From: Xanthomonas sp. 10-10
GTDB taxonomy: Bacteria > Pseudomonadota > Gammaproteobacteria > Xanthomonadales > Xanthomonadaceae
Direction of reading: 5' to 3'
Length of the DNA: 64,000 nt
Assembly (NCBI RefSeq): GCF_040182365.1
Contig: NZ_CP144460.1
Coordinates: forward strand, 5,105,346-5,169,345
The notes under the pieces were generated by a model. It saw only the letters and a list, made by a program, of their open reading frames with translations, had not been told where the DNA came from and ran no database searches. Shown in pieces: positions 1 to 9,659 of this stretch; positions within the stretch are counted from its first letter, which is position 1, and every line of letters starts with the position of its first letter. A program made the position numbers and the translations under genes.

Positions 1-3000
1 GCACCGGCATCGGCGTTGGCCAGCTGGGTGAAGCTGTAGACCCACCAGTCCGGGGCGATATGCCGCTGCGGGGTGCGCGCGGGCGGCACCTGCGCCTCGA
101 TCGGTGGCGGCAGCCGCGGCAGGGTGGCCGGTGGGGTGGACGTGTCGACCACCACTGCGCCCTCGCCGGCCGCGCCCTGCAGCGCGTCGAGCGCGCGCAG
201 CATGCCGGACAGGGCGGTGCGCTCGTGCTGGTGGAACGGGCCGCTGGCGATCCACAGCGCGTGCTCGGCGCGGGTCAGGCCGACGTAGAGCAGGCGCGCG
301 TCTTCGGCGCGTTGTTCCTGCTTCCAGGCCGCTTCGGCGGCGCTCCAGCTTGGGTCCTCTTTATCAGTCTTCCAGTGCAGCTGGCGGCCGAGCTCGGGCG
401 CATGCACCACGCAATGGCGGCCGGCGCCCTTGTCGCTGCGGCCGATGCCGATGTAGGGCAGGAACACCAGCGGATACTCCAGGCCCTTGCTCTTGTGCAG
501 GGTGACGATCTGCACGCGGCGCGCGTCCGACTCCAGCCGCAGCTGCTGGGCTTCGTCGTTGTCGTCGGCATTGGCGATGCGGCGCGACAGCCAGTCGACC
601 AGGCCATGCGGGCCGAGCGCGCGGGCGTCGGCTTCCTGCAGCAATTCGGCCAGCTGCAGGTAGTTGGTGAGGCGGCGTTCGCCATCGACCAGGGCCAGCA
701 ACCGTTGCCCGTGCGCGGCGCCCAGCTCGCCGATCAGGGCCAGCGGGCCGCCGCGTTGCCAGCGCTCGCGCCAGTCCAGCGCCTGCTGCTGCCAGCGACG
801 GTGACGCTCGCCATCGTGTGCAAGCGCGGCGATGGCGGCGGCGTCCGCGCCGATCAGCACGGTGGCCAGGGCGGCACGCAGGCGGCTGTCGTCGCCCGGG
901 TCGAGCAATGCTTGCAGCAGGGCCAGCAGCTCCAGCGCTTCGTCGGTGGCGAACAGGCTCTGTTTGCCGGCCGCCACGGCGGGGATGCCCACCGCGCCCA
1001 GCGCCTGTTGCATGCGCGTGGCCTCGCCGTGGCTGCGCACCAGTACGGCGATATCGCCGGCCTGCACCGGGCGGCCAGTGACGGTGGCAGTGCCGTCGCG
1101 GCCACCGGCCAGCCAGCCGCGGATCGCCGCCACGCAGGCGGCGGTGGCCAGCTCGCGGGCGCGGCCGGCGCTCCAGGGTTTGGGCTTGCCTTTCGCAGGC
1201 GGCGGCGGTTCCGGCGCGCGCCACAGCGTCAGCGCCGGGGCGGTGGCGCCATCGCGTTGCAGGTCGGCATCCACCCGCTTGGTGCCGGGCTGCACCGGGT
1301 GGAAGGCGATGCCGTCGGTGAGGAAGGCCTCACCGTAGCCGGCCTGCGCGTACAGCGCGTCGATGGCCGCCAGCACGCCGGGGCGCGAACGGAAGTTGTG
1401 GCTCAGCGGCGGGGCGAGTTCGGCAGTGACTGCGGCGGCCAGATAGGTGCGCACGTCGCCGCCACGGAAGCCGTAGATGGCCTGCTTGGGATCGCCGATC
1501 AGGAACAGCGCCGGCTCCAGGCCGGCGGCGCGCGCGAGCGGGCCCTCGCCGAACACGTTGGAGAAGATCGCCCACTGGCGGTCGTCAGTGTCTTGGAATT
1601 CGTCCACCAGCGCGATGGCGTATTGCGCGCGCAGCCGTGTGACCAGGGCATCGGCCTGCGCGCCTTCCAGCGCGTGCGCCACGCCATCGACCAGGTCGTC
1701 GTAGGTCTGCACGCGGCGCTGGCGCTTGAGCAGTGCCAGCCGCGCGATGGCGTCCTCGCGCAGGGCGTGCAGCAGGCGGATGCGGCGACGCGTGCGCCAT
1801 TGTTCGACACGCGCCAGCGCGGTGAGATAGCCGTCGATCTCGTGGCTCAGCGGCGAGTCCGGCGTGCGCTCGACGAACTTCTTGTTGGTGCCGGCGGCCA
1901 GTTCCGCGGCGGTCAGCTTGATCAGCTTGGGGTGCGGGGCGGTGTTGACCGATGGCGCGGCGGCGAAGCTGTCGAACCAATGCCACAGCGAGGCCAGCCA
2001 CTCGGGTTTGTAGCTGACCTTGCTCAGGATGCCGCCGTCGATGGCGGACATGATGGATTCGAAAAACGCGGTGCCGTGCGCGTGAAACGCACTTGCCAGC
2101 GCGCGGCTTGCATCGTGCACGGCCTGCAGCAGTGCGTCGGCATCGTCGCTTCCGGCGTCGGACGCTGCCGGCAGGATCGCCGGATGCCGCACCAAGGCGC
2201 GCAGGTCGGTGGCCAAGGCCGGCGGGCCGCCCGACCACAACGCGATCAGGTCTTCGGCCATCACCGCATCGGCCGCGCGCTGGCGCCACAGGTCGGCGGC
2301 GACTTCGCCGAGCAGTTCGCGGTCGTTGGCGAGCAGTTCCGGCGCGGCGAAGGCCTGGCCGCTTTCCAGCGCATGCTCGCGCAGCACACGCGCGCAGAAG
2401 CCGTGGATGGTGAACACGGCGGCCAGGTCGATTTCTTCCACCGCCTGTTGCAGGCGGTGGCGCAGGGCGGCAGGTGTTTCGGTGCCGTTGGCCAGGTGGG
2501 TGGCGAGGATGGCGCGGGTGAGCAGGACGTCGGGCGCCTCCTGTAGGAGCGGCCCTGGCCGCGACGGGTCGTCGGCCAGGTCGGTCGCGGCCAAGGCCGC
2601 TCCTACGGGGGTGGTGGTGCGGGTGAGCAGGACCTCGGGCGCCTCCTGTAGGAGCGGACCTGGCCGCGACGGGCCGTTGGCGAGGTCGGTCGCGGCCAAG
2701 GCCGCTCCTACGGGGGGGGTGGCGCGGGTGAGTAGGACCTCGGGCGCCTCCTGTAGGAGCGGACCTGGCCGCGACGGGCCGTTGGCGAGGTCGGTCGCGG
2801 CCAAGGCCGCTCCTACGGAGGCGTCGGGGACCAGGGTCGCGGCCAGCACCAGGCGCTCGCGGATGCGGCGGCGCAGCTCCTGGGTGGCGGCCTCGGTGAA
2901 GGTGACGGCGAGGATCTGGCCGATGCGCAGGCCGCGCTCGACCACCAGCCGGGTGAACAGCGTGGCCAGGGTGAAGGTCTTGCCGGTGCCGGCGCTGGCT

Positions 3001-3065
3001 TCGATCAGGCGCACGCCGTGCAATGGCAAGTGCAGGTACGGGTCGGTGACGGGGTTGGCGCTCAT
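1..3065 (-). CDS. recB: RecB, exodeoxyribonuclease V beta subunit (3' end outside window)
   Basis: Helicase-nuclease subunit of RecBCD, which processes double-strand breaks for RecA. The frame opens at ATG 3065, overlapping the recC stop as ATGA, and stays open to the window edge (about 1021 codons), so the nuclease domain is missing here. Visible motifs: Walker A ASAGTGKT (residues 23-30), motif Ia TFTEAA, FTIHGFC (near 215), Walker B VDEFQDTD (near 485), GDPKQAIYGFRGGD (near 522) and LLYVGLTRAEHALW (near 920), all typical of UvrD/RecB superfamily 1 helicases. Between motif Ia and FTIHGFC, residues about 84-188 are three 35-residue units encoded by a palindrome-containing tandem repeat. The frame is intact through it. 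recD probably follows to the left. Confidence 0.96.
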   Translation of the reverse strand, partial: MSANPVTDPYLHLPLHGVRLIEASAGTGKTFTLATLFTRLVVERGLRIGQILAVTFTEAATQELRRRIRERLVLAATLVPDASVGAALAATDLANGPSRPGPLLQEAPEVLLTRATPPVGAALAATDLANGPSRPGPLLQEAPEVLLTRTTTPVGAALAATDLADDPSRPGPLLQEAPDVLLTRAILATHLANGTETPAALRHRLQQAVEEIDLAAVFTIHGFCARVLREHALESGQAFAAPELLANDRELLGEVAADLWRQRAADAVMAEDLIALWSGGPPALATDLRALVRHPAILPAASDAGSDDADALLQAVHDASRALASAFHAHGTAFFESIMSAIDGGILSKVSYKPEWLASLWHWFDSFAAAPSVNTAPHPKLIKLTAAELAAGTNKKFVERTPDSPLSHEIDGYLTALARVEQWRTRRRIRLLHALREDAIARLALLKRQRRVQTYDDLVDGVAHALEGAQADALVTRLRAQYAIALVDEFQDTDDRQWAIFSNVFGEGPLARAAGLEPALFLIGDPKQAIYGFRGGDVRTYLAAAVTAELAPPLSHNFRSRPGVLAAIDALYAQAGYGEAFLTDGIAFHPVQPGTKRVDADLQRDGATAPALTLWRAPEPPPPAKGKPKPWSAGRARELATAACVAAIRGWLAGGRDGTATVTGRPVQAGDIAVLVRSHGEATRMQQALGAVGIPAVAAGKQSLFATDEALELLALLQALLDPGDDSRLRAALATVLIGADAAAIAALAHDGERHRRWQQQALDWRERWQRGGPLALIGELGAAHGQRLLALVDGERRLTNYLQLAELLQEADARALGPHGLVDWLSRRIANADDNDEAQQLRLESDARRVQIVTLHKSKGLEYPLVFLPYIGIGRSDKGAGRHCVVHAPELGRQLHWKTDKEDPSWSAAEAAWKQEQRAEDARLLYVGLTRAEHALWIASGPFHQHERTALSGMLRALDALQGAAGEGAVVVDTSTPPATLPRLPPPIEAQVPPARTPQRHIAPDWWVYSFTQLANADAG
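2507..2819. repeat. Three tandem 105-bp units inside recB, each with a 64-bp palindrome
   Basis: Palindromes starting GTAGGAGCGG and ending CCGCTCCTAC occupy 2543-2606, 2648-2711 and 2753-2816, exactly 105 bp apart. The spacers duplicate recB sequence (reading GCGGGTGAGCAGGAC in plus orientation). Because 105 is divisible by three, the units add 35 residues each without breaking the frame. The same palindrome family recurs between genes at 14138-14541 and 48428-48495. The likely history is one palindrome inserting in recB, followed by tandem expansion. Confidence 0.95.
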
Positions 3066-6000
3066 TCGGCGTCTTCCTGCGCGCCGTGCCAGTGGCGCCA
3101 GCTCTCGATCAGACGCTCCGGCTCCAGCGTGGCATCGGCGTTGCCGCGCTCGAGCAGGTCGTACACGCGATGGCTGGTGATGGCGAACTCGGCGAAGCGC
3201 TGCGCATCGGCGAACGGGTCGCGGCCGCGGTTGACCAGGCGCAGTTCCGGGCTATGCGATTCGCTCCAGCCGAAGCTGGATTGCCACTGCCCGGCGGCGT
3301 CCTTGATGGCCTTGTCCAGGTCGTCGCTGCGTGCGGCCTGGTGGTATTTCCAGCTGCTGTAGGGCGCGAACGCCAGCGGCATGTGCAGGCCATGGCGATA
3401 CAGCTGCAACAGCTCGCCCAATGCGTGTTGCGCCTGTGTCTGCGACAGCGGATCGGCGTCGATGGGATGCGGGCCCAGGCCGTCGTCCTGCTCGAAAAAG
3501 CGCACATACGGCACGCGCTCGCCGGCGGCGCGCAGCAGCAACCATTCCAGGCCGTGGCGGATCGCGCTGCGGCCACTGAGCGCACCGACCTGCACGCGCC
3601 CCACGCCATCGGCATACCAGCCGGGCACGCGACCGTGGACGTCGGTATCGCCGATGCGCACCTGCAAGCGGCGCGAATCGGCCGGCGCATCGCCGCGCCA
3701 CTGCCGAAAGGCGTCGGCATACGGGCGCAGCTGCGCCACGCGTTCGTCGAGTTGACGACGGCCGAGCGGGCCCGATGGCAGCAATGCGCGCGCGCGCAGC
3801 CGCTCGTACAGCCCATCGACCTCGCCCGCCAATGCCGCCTCGAACACCTGCTGCTGCAGGCCGTATTGGTCCAGCCCGCGCGTGGGCGCGAGCAGCGGTT
3901 CCAGATCGCTGTCTTCGCTGGCCGGGTCGGGCAGCCGCATCCCCAGGCGATGGCGCAGGAACTGCCCGGCCGGGTCGCCGAACAGCCGGCGCAGATCGTC
4001 GATGGACACGCTGGCGGGCAGGCCGATGTGATCGGCCGGCAATACAGCGGCCACCCAAGGCGCCAGCGGCTGGCGCTGGCCGGCAAGGCTGTCCACGGCC
4101 GGGCGCCACTGCCGGCGATAACTGAAACGGCGCGGGTCGGTGCCGTGATCACCCGCCGCACCGAAGGCCGCGGCGGCAAACGGCTGCAACGGGTGGTGCA
4201 CCACCAGCGTGTCGATTGCCGCGGGGTCGGCGTGGTACTGCGCAGCGCTGCCCAGCAGCTCGCTGACCAGCACCGACGGTTCGCGCGCGCTGCCGTCGCG
4301 CGCATCGGCACCGAGATAGCTCAGGTAGAACACCTCCTGCGCAGAGGCGAACAATTGCAGGAACAAGAACCTGTCGTCCTCGCGGGTTGAACGATCGCCA
4401 TGCCGGCGGCGCTCGGTACCCAATTCTGCAGTGAGGCGATTGAGCCCGGCGGCCGGGTCGCGGCGCGGAAAGTCGCCATCGTTCATGCCGAGCAGGCAGA
4501 TCACGCGGAACGGCAGCAGGCGCATCGGCACCATGCGGCCGAAGCTGATGCCACCGGTGAGCAACGGCGCGCGCGTGTCCGATTCGCCCAGCACCGCAGC
4601 GAAGTGCGCACGCACCACCTCGGCCGGCACCTTGCCGGCGTACTGGGCGCGCTGCGCATCGCGGGCGAATTGATCGATCAGGCTGCGTAGCCGATCCAGC
4701 GCGCGCTGCGCGCGCGGGGCCGATGGCGCGTTGGGAATCAACGCCTCCAGCAATTCAAGCAACCGCTCGCGCCATTGCCCGGGCGGCATCGGCTCGGCCA
4801 GGATGGACTGATGGCGTTCGAGCACGCGCAGCAGGCGCAGCAGCGTGTCCAGTGCGGCCACCGCGCTGCCTTCCAGCTGCGGCCATGGCGCCACGCCATC
4901 GATGTCGTCGTCGGCGCCGCTGGCATGACCGAGCAGCAGCCGGTCCAGCGCGAAACGCCAGGTGTAGGCGTCGTCGCCCGGTGCCTGGTGCTGACGCCGG
5001 TGCGCCGCATCCAGCCCCCAGCGCGCGCCGGCAGCGTGCAGCCAGGTCCGCAGGCGTTCCAGCCCGGCTTCGTCCAGGCCGGCGGCCTCGGCAATCGGCG
5101 CGCTGGCCAGCAGATCCAGGATTTCATGCAGCCCAAAGCGTGCGATCGGCAGCTTGAGCAAGGTCAAAAACACCTCGGCCAACGGCTCGCTGGCCAAGGG
5201 GCTGGCATCGGCCAGCGCGTACGGCAGCGCGTCGTCGTTGCCGTGGCTGCCGAACACCGCGTCCAGGTACGGCACGTACGGGTCGATGTTGGGCGACAAC
5301 ACCGCAATCTCGCGTGGCTGCAAGGGCGGGTCGAAGCGTGGGTCGTCGAGCAAGGCGCGCAAGTGGTCGTGCAATACCTGCAACTCGCGCAGGCGCGTAT
5401 GGCAGGCGTGCACCTGCAGGCTGGGGTCGTGCAGATTCACCGTCGGCAACGCGGCAGGCACGCCTGGCGCGCGGCGGTGAAACAGGTCGCTCTGCATGCG
5501 CCGCAGCAGGCTGTCGCCCAGGCCGCCGTCGGCCAGTGCGCGGCGGCCGGACTCCAGCGGATCGGCATAGGCGGCGATCTCGGCCAGCGGATGCACCACC
5601 TCGTAGTCGCCGACCAGCGCCATGAAGTCGCGTCCGGCCGCGCCCCAGGCCTGCAACAGCGGATTCTCTTGCACCTGATCGGCAAACAGCTGCACGGCGC
5701 CGTCTTCGCGGCGACGCTGCCACAAGGTCTGCAGATCGCCCCAATAGCCTTGCGTGGGCGTGGGCAGGTAAAAATGCAGCGTGCCCACGCGCGCCTGCGT
5801 GGCCAGCACGCGCAGCACGTCGGGCGAAATATTGAGGATGGCGAACGCGAACAAGCGCTTGGGTAGGCCCTGCGGCAACGGACCATCGGCGCGCGCGTAA
5901 CGGTCCAGATACTGGCCGATGCGCCGCGCGCGGTATTGCCGCCCGGAGGCGATGCTGCGCCATAAGCGCGCCTGCGGGTCATCGGGGTCGGCGCCGCCTT

Positions 6001-6466
6001 CCCAGCGCAGCAGCCAGTCGCGTCGCCAGGCCTGGTATTTCTCGAACACATTGCCCAACTCGCCGGCCAACGCCCACGGCTTGAGCGCATCGCCGTCGGC
6101 CAGATAGCCTGCCAGCGGCGCCAATGCCGCATCGCTGCCCAGGTCGGCCTGCAACGCTGCGTACAGGCGCCACTGCGTGGTGGCCATGTCCAGATCGTCG
6201 TCGGCCGCGCCGAGGTTGCACTCCAGCGCGCGCGCGACGAATTCGCCAGGAGTCAGAAATTCCAGATTCGCCGCCACACCATGCTCGGCCGCCAGCGTGG
6301 ACTGCAGCCAGCGCCGCATCGCCACCTGCGGGATCAGCACCACCTCCGGCTGCAACACCGGTTGACCGGTCACCGGCTGCCGCAACTCCTGCGCGAGCAA
6401 GGCAGCCAGGGTATCCAGCGCATTGGAAGGATAGAGACGGAAATCGGGCGCGGAGGTGGCGTGCAT
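3062..6466 (-). CDS. recC: RecC, exodeoxyribonuclease V gamma subunit
   Basis: Chi-recognition and scaffold subunit of RecBCD, 1134 aa from the chosen ATG (MHATSAPDFRLYPSN), close to the family's usual 1100 or so. The start resembles the E. coli RecC N-terminus (xRVYHSNRLDxLxAL), followed by a region corresponding to MAQWLQ (here MRRWLQSTLAAEHG). An ATG four codons upstream (6478) or a longer extension to 6586 is possible but adds non-conserved sequence. Its stop overlaps the recB start by 4 nt, implying translational coupling. No break or missing segment is seen. Confidence 0.95.
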   Translation of the reverse strand: MHATSAPDFRLYPSNALDTLAALLAQELRQPVTGQPVLQPEVVLIPQVAMRRWLQSTLAAEHGVAANLEFLTPGEFVARALECNLGAADDDLDMATTQWRLYAALQADLGSDAALAPLAGYLADGDALKPWALAGELGNVFEKYQAWRRDWLLRWEGGADPDDPQARLWRSIASGRQYRARRIGQYLDRYARADGPLPQGLPKRLFAFAILNISPDVLRVLATQARVGTLHFYLPTPTQGYWGDLQTLWQRRREDGAVQLFADQVQENPLLQAWGAAGRDFMALVGDYEVVHPLAEIAAYADPLESGRRALADGGLGDSLLRRMQSDLFHRRAPGVPAALPTVNLHDPSLQVHACHTRLRELQVLHDHLRALLDDPRFDPPLQPREIAVLSPNIDPYVPYLDAVFGSHGNDDALPYALADASPLASEPLAEVFLTLLKLPIARFGLHEILDLLASAPIAEAAGLDEAGLERLRTWLHAAGARWGLDAAHRRQHQAPGDDAYTWRFALDRLLLGHASGADDDIDGVAPWPQLEGSAVAALDTLLRLLRVLERHQSILAEPMPPGQWRERLLELLEALIPNAPSAPRAQRALDRLRSLIDQFARDAQRAQYAGKVPAEVVRAHFAAVLGESDTRAPLLTGGISFGRMVPMRLLPFRVICLLGMNDGDFPRRDPAAGLNRLTAELGTERRRHGDRSTREDDRFLFLQLFASAQEVFYLSYLGADARDGSAREPSVLVSELLGSAAQYHADPAAIDTLVVHHPLQPFAAAAFGAAGDHGTDPRRFSYRRQWRPAVDSLAGQRQPLAPWVAAVLPADHIGLPASVSIDDLRRLFGDPAGQFLRHRLGMRLPDPASEDSDLEPLLAPTRGLDQYGLQQQVFEAALAGEVDGLYERLRARALLPSGPLGRRQLDERVAQLRPYADAFRQWRGDAPADSRRLQVRIGDTDVHGRVPGWYADGVGRVQVGALSGRSAIRHGLEWLLLRAAGERVPYVRFFEQDDGLGPHPIDADPLSQTQAQHALGELLQLYRHGLHMPLAFAPYSSWKYHQAARSDDLDKAIKDAAGQWQSSFGWSESHSPELRLVNRGRDPFADAQRFAEFAITSHRVYDLLERGNADATLEPERLIESWRHWHGAQEDAE

Positions 6467-6478
6467 GCGTGGGCGCAT

Positions 6479-6910
6479 TGTGCCGGATGCCGGGGTAATG
6501 CGCGTTGACCTGCAGGGTGCAGGCCCGTCGATGTGTTCGCTCCTGCTGCGCAGATGCGCGGCGTGCGTGGAATGGACATGCAGCAACGCTCAGGCGAGCG
6601 CGGCCAGTGCCTGCGCTCGGTATCACGTCGCCGGTGCGCGGGATGCCCGAATGTTCATGCATTCGCCGACGTGCTTGCTGCCTGCGCGCATGGCCAATTC
6701 CACGCGACAGGCAAGAGCCGCTCTGGTCCAGACAGACGTCAATGACGGGGTTGCCGCCGCACTGTGCGGGATCTGCCATGCCAGCTCGCCGGTGCGGGTG
6801 CCTGTGCGATCGCTGCACTCCACCGGCCACGATTGCAGCGGCCGCAAATGCGATGGGCCGAGCATTGCCCGACCCATCGCATGGCCTTTACTGCGGCGCG
6901 TGCTGCGCGA
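6479..6910. other. Gene-free stretch upstream of recC
   Basis: Presumably holds the recC promoter on the minus strand. No open frame here has a recognisable product, and I see no clear promoter hexamers or repeats. Confidence 0.5.
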
Positions 6911-7180
6911 TCAGTATTTCTTTTCCAGATTGATCATCCAGGTCTGGTCGTTGCCGCTGTCGCCATCGGTGATGCCGCGGTATTCCAGGCGCGTGGACAG
7001 GCCTTGTTCGGTCAGCAACGCCGCGCCGATGCCCACCATCAGGCGATTGCGATCGAACGCGCTTTGCCCGGTGCGATAGAACGGCCCGCCAGACAGATCG
7101 GCGTAGCTCAGCGTGGCATCGCCGCGGCCCTGGAAGTCGCGCTGTTATTCCACGCGCAGCTGCGGGGTCGGGTGTCTACT
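6911..7180 (-). pseudogene. Relic of an autotransporter beta-barrel C-terminus
   Basis: On the minus strand the last 70 or so codons read like the end of an outer-membrane autotransporter barrel: FQGRGDATLSYADLSGG, RNRLMVGIGAALLTEQGL and a terminal NLEKKY with alternating hydrophobic residues. Just upstream, the frame contains a TAA (in LRVE-stop-QRDF) where a Tyr codon TAT would be expected. Further upstream no barrel or passenger sequence is recognisable. This is therefore a truncated, interrupted remnant with no start. The family assignment rests on the barrel-like pattern. Confidence 0.7.
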
Positions 7181-7558
7181 GGAGGCTACTGCCAACCACG
7201 CTAGAAAGATGCCGATCTCCTCTATCCACGTCAGCTGCAGAAAAGAGACGCGAGACCCACTGCGCAAAATCTAGGGTCAATAGCGTCATTGCGATCTTTG
7301 TGCGCCCTTCCACTGCCGCGCTTGCATCTGCATGATGCCGCAGGCTCTCAGCAGGTAAACCCTACCGCCGCGTATGTTGAACCGCGATGCCACGCCGTGC
7401 GGCAGTTCGTGCGTTGCGGGACACGCTGTTACGCAGATGGCGACATGGTCGGCCACATCGCCCGCGGCATGAATGCGACAATACTGCACGCAGCGGTTCG
7501 GTTATGTTCAGCCGTGTGACGGCTACTCTATTGCGTTGGAATTCTGTTAAAGGCTTCG
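7181..7558. other. Intergenic region upstream of the mla operon
   Basis: No gene recognised. It separates the barrel relic from mlaF and must contain the mla promoter. AT-richer patches lie at about 7200-7290 and 7500-7556. I could not assign a confident promoter. Confidence 0.4.
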
Positions 7559-8353
7559 ATGACGGCGTCCGCCTCTCCTGTCGTGCAATTGTCCGGTGTC
7601 CGCATCGATCGCGGCGGTCGCACGATCCTGCGCGACGTTTCGCTCGATGTGCCGCGCGGCAGCATCACTGCCGTGCTCGGTCCTTCCGGTAGCGGCAAGT
7701 CCACGATGCTGGCGGCGTTGACCGGCGAACTGCGCCCGGTGGCCGGCACGGTGACCTTGTTCGGCAACGCGATTCCACAGGGGAGCCGTGCACTGCTGGA
7801 GATGCGCCGCAACGTCGGCGTGCTGCTTCAGGGCAATGGCCTGCTGACCGACCTGAGCGTGGCCGACAACGTCGCGCTGCCGCTGCGCACGCATACCCGT
7901 CTGCCGGCGACGGTGTTGCAGCGCCTGGTGCAGATGAAGCTGCATGCGGTGGGCCTGCTGGCTGCCGCCGATGCCTGGCCGCGCGAACTGTCAGGCGGCA
8001 TGGCACGGCGTGTGGCGCTGGCGCGCGCGCTGGCGCTGGACCCGCCGCTGATGATCTACGACGAGCCGCTGACCGGGCTGGACCCGATCGCCTCGGGCGT
8101 GATCATGAGCCTGATCCAGCGCCTCAACGACAGCCTGGGCCTGACCAGCATCATCGTCAGCCACCACGTGCACGAGACCCTGCCGATCTGCGACCAGGCG
8201 GTGGTCATCGCCAATGGCGGCATCGTGTTCGCCGGCACGCCCGAGCAGTTGCAGGACAGCACCGATCCGCTGGTGCAGCAGTTCCTGCATGGCCAGCCGG
8301 ATGGGCCGATCGCCTTCGACGCGGCGCCGCGGCGCGACCGGAGTGCTGCCTGA
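7559..8353 (+). CDS. mlaF: MlaF, ATP-binding subunit of the phospholipid ABC transporter
   Basis: ATPase of the inner-membrane MlaFEDB complex, which moves phospholipids between inner and outer membranes to keep lipid asymmetry. 264 aa with Walker A GPSGSGKST (41-49), Q-loop LLQGNGLL (near 89-96), signature LSGGMARR (144-151), Walker B LMIYDEP (164-170) and H-loop SHH (201-203). The LSGGMARRVALARA stretch is characteristic of the Ttg2A/MlaF group. First gene of mlaFEDCBA; its TGA overlaps the mlaE ATG (TGATG at 8351-8355). Confidence 0.95.
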   Translation: MTASASPVVQLSGVRIDRGGRTILRDVSLDVPRGSITAVLGPSGSGKSTMLAALTGELRPVAGTVTLFGNAIPQGSRALLEMRRNVGVLLQGNGLLTDLSVADNVALPLRTHTRLPATVLQRLVQMKLHAVGLLAAADAWPRELSGGMARRVALARALALDPPLMIYDEPLTGLDPIASGVIMSLIQRLNDSLGLTSIIVSHHVHETLPICDQAVVIANGGIVFAGTPEQLQDSTDPLVQQFLHGQPDGPIAFDAAPRRDRSAA

Positions 8354-9102
8354 TGGCCATGGTCGAATCGATCCGCGCCTTTGGCCGCGCCGGGCTGTTC
8401 TCGCTGACCGTGCTGCGCGGCTCGGTGCCCACGCGCGACTTCATCGCCGAGCTGGTGCGCGAGATCTACAAGGTCGGCGCGCGCTCGCTGCCGATCATCG
8501 CCGTCGGCGGCGCCTTTGTCGGCCTGGTGCTGACCCTGCAGGGCTACCGCACACTGACCACCTACGGTGCGTCGGATGCGCTGTCCACCTTGCTGGGGCT
8601 GTCGCTATACCGCGAGCTGGCACCGGTGCTGACTGCGCTGTTGTTCATCGGCCGCGCCGGCAGCTCGATCGCCGCCGAACTCGGCCTGATGCGCGCCACC
8701 GACCAGATCAAGGCGCTGGAGCTGATGGCCATCGATCCGGTGGCCAAGGCGGTGGCGCCGCGCTTCTGGGCGGCGGTGCTGACGGTGCCGCTGCTGACCG
8801 GCGTGTTCTGCTCTCTGGCCATTACCGGCGGCTACTTCGAAGCCGTGCACGTGCTGGGCATCGACAACGGCACATTCTGGTCGGGGTTGAGCAACAGCGT
8901 GGACTTCTGGGACGACTTTGGCGTGGCGATGCTCAAGTCGGCGATCTTCGGTGGCACCGCCGCGCTGGTGGCCGCGTATGTGGGTTTCCACGCCGAGCCG
9001 ACCATCGAAGGCACCTCGATCGCCACCACCCGCGCGGTGGTGAACGCCTCGCTTCTGGTGCTGATGTTCAACTTCGTCCTTTCTGCAATGTTGTTTAGGT
9101 GA
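8353..9102 (+). CDS. mlaE: MlaE, permease subunit of the phospholipid ABC transporter
   Basis: Integral-membrane permease of the MlaFEDB complex, 249 aa, of the MlaE/DUF140 family. It shows the family's conserved core, including LYRELAPVLTALLFIGRAGSS and the following AELGLMRATDQIKALELM region, which contacts the ATPase. Five or six hydrophobic segments are visible. The start overlaps the mlaF stop by one base, so the two are co-translated; mlaD follows 8 nt downstream. Length and motifs match the usual MlaE. Confidence 0.95.
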   Translation: MAMVESIRAFGRAGLFSLTVLRGSVPTRDFIAELVREIYKVGARSLPIIAVGGAFVGLVLTLQGYRTLTTYGASDALSTLLGLSLYRELAPVLTALLFIGRAGSSIAAELGLMRATDQIKALELMAIDPVAKAVAPRFWAAVLTVPLLTGVFCSLAITGGYFEAVHVLGIDNGTFWSGLSNSVDFWDDFGVAMLKSAIFGGTAALVAAYVGFHAEPTIEGTSIATTRAVVNASLLVLMFNFVLSAMLFR

Positions 9103-9110
9103 GATAGCCC

Positions 9111-9659
9111 ATGGCCATGCGTGGACCACGACTCGAATTCGCCGTCGGCGCCTTTTTGCTGCTGACCCTGGCCTCGCTGCTGGTGCTGGCGGTGGCCTCG
9201 ACCAATCAACGCTGGGGCTTCGGATCCAGCCAGTACACGCTGACTGCGCGCTTCAGCCAGATCGGCCAGCTGCGCGCGCAGGCGCCGGTGAAGATCGGCG
9301 GGGTGACCATCGGCAAGGTGTCCGAGATCAGCCTGGATCCGACCAAGTTCGATTCGGTGGTGACGCTGTCGCTGGACACCAAATACAAGGACCTCCCCGC
9401 CGACACCTCGGCCGGTATCTTCACCAGCGGCTTGCTGGGCGAGAGCTATATCGGCCTGCAGCCGGGCGGCGACCCGGACACGCTCAAGCCGGGCGAAGAG
9501 ATCGGCTTCACCCAACCGGCGGTGGATCTGCTGCAGCTGGTCGGCAAGTACATGTTCAGTGGTGGCGGTAGTGGCGGCAGCAATGCCCCGGCCGCCACCG
9601 ATGGCCAGGCCCCCGCGCCTGCCCAGCCCGCTCCTCCCTCTACGGAACCACACCAATGA
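9111..9659 (+). CDS. mlaD: MlaD, MCE-domain substrate-binding subunit
   Basis: Periplasmic, membrane-anchored MCE protein that forms the hexameric lipid channel above MlaE. 182 aa, matching E. coli MlaD. One N-terminal membrane anchor (about residues 10-30, LEFAVGAFLLLTLASLLVLA) is followed by a single MCE domain (about 40-120) with APVKIGGVTIGKVSEI and GLLGESYIGLQPGG. The tail (about 150-182) is Gly/Ala/Pro-rich and probably disordered. Its stop overlaps the mlaC ATG (ATGA at 9656-9659). Confidence 0.95.
   Translation: MAMRGPRLEFAVGAFLLLTLASLLVLAVASTNQRWGFGSSQYTLTARFSQIGQLRAQAPVKIGGVTIGKVSEISLDPTKFDSVVTLSLDTKYKDLPADTSAGIFTSGLLGESYIGLQPGGDPDTLKPGEEIGFTQPAVDLLQLVGKYMFSGGGSGGSNAPAATDGQAPAPAQPAPPSTEPHQ

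Noticed and set aside
60..2546. 828-codon plus-strand frame opposite recB
   Set aside because: It is a GC-rich shadow of recB without recognisable domains; the minus frame carries all helicase motifs.
3086..5866. Long plus-strand frames opposite recC
   Set aside because: Shadow frames with no domain pattern; RecC homology is on the minus strand.
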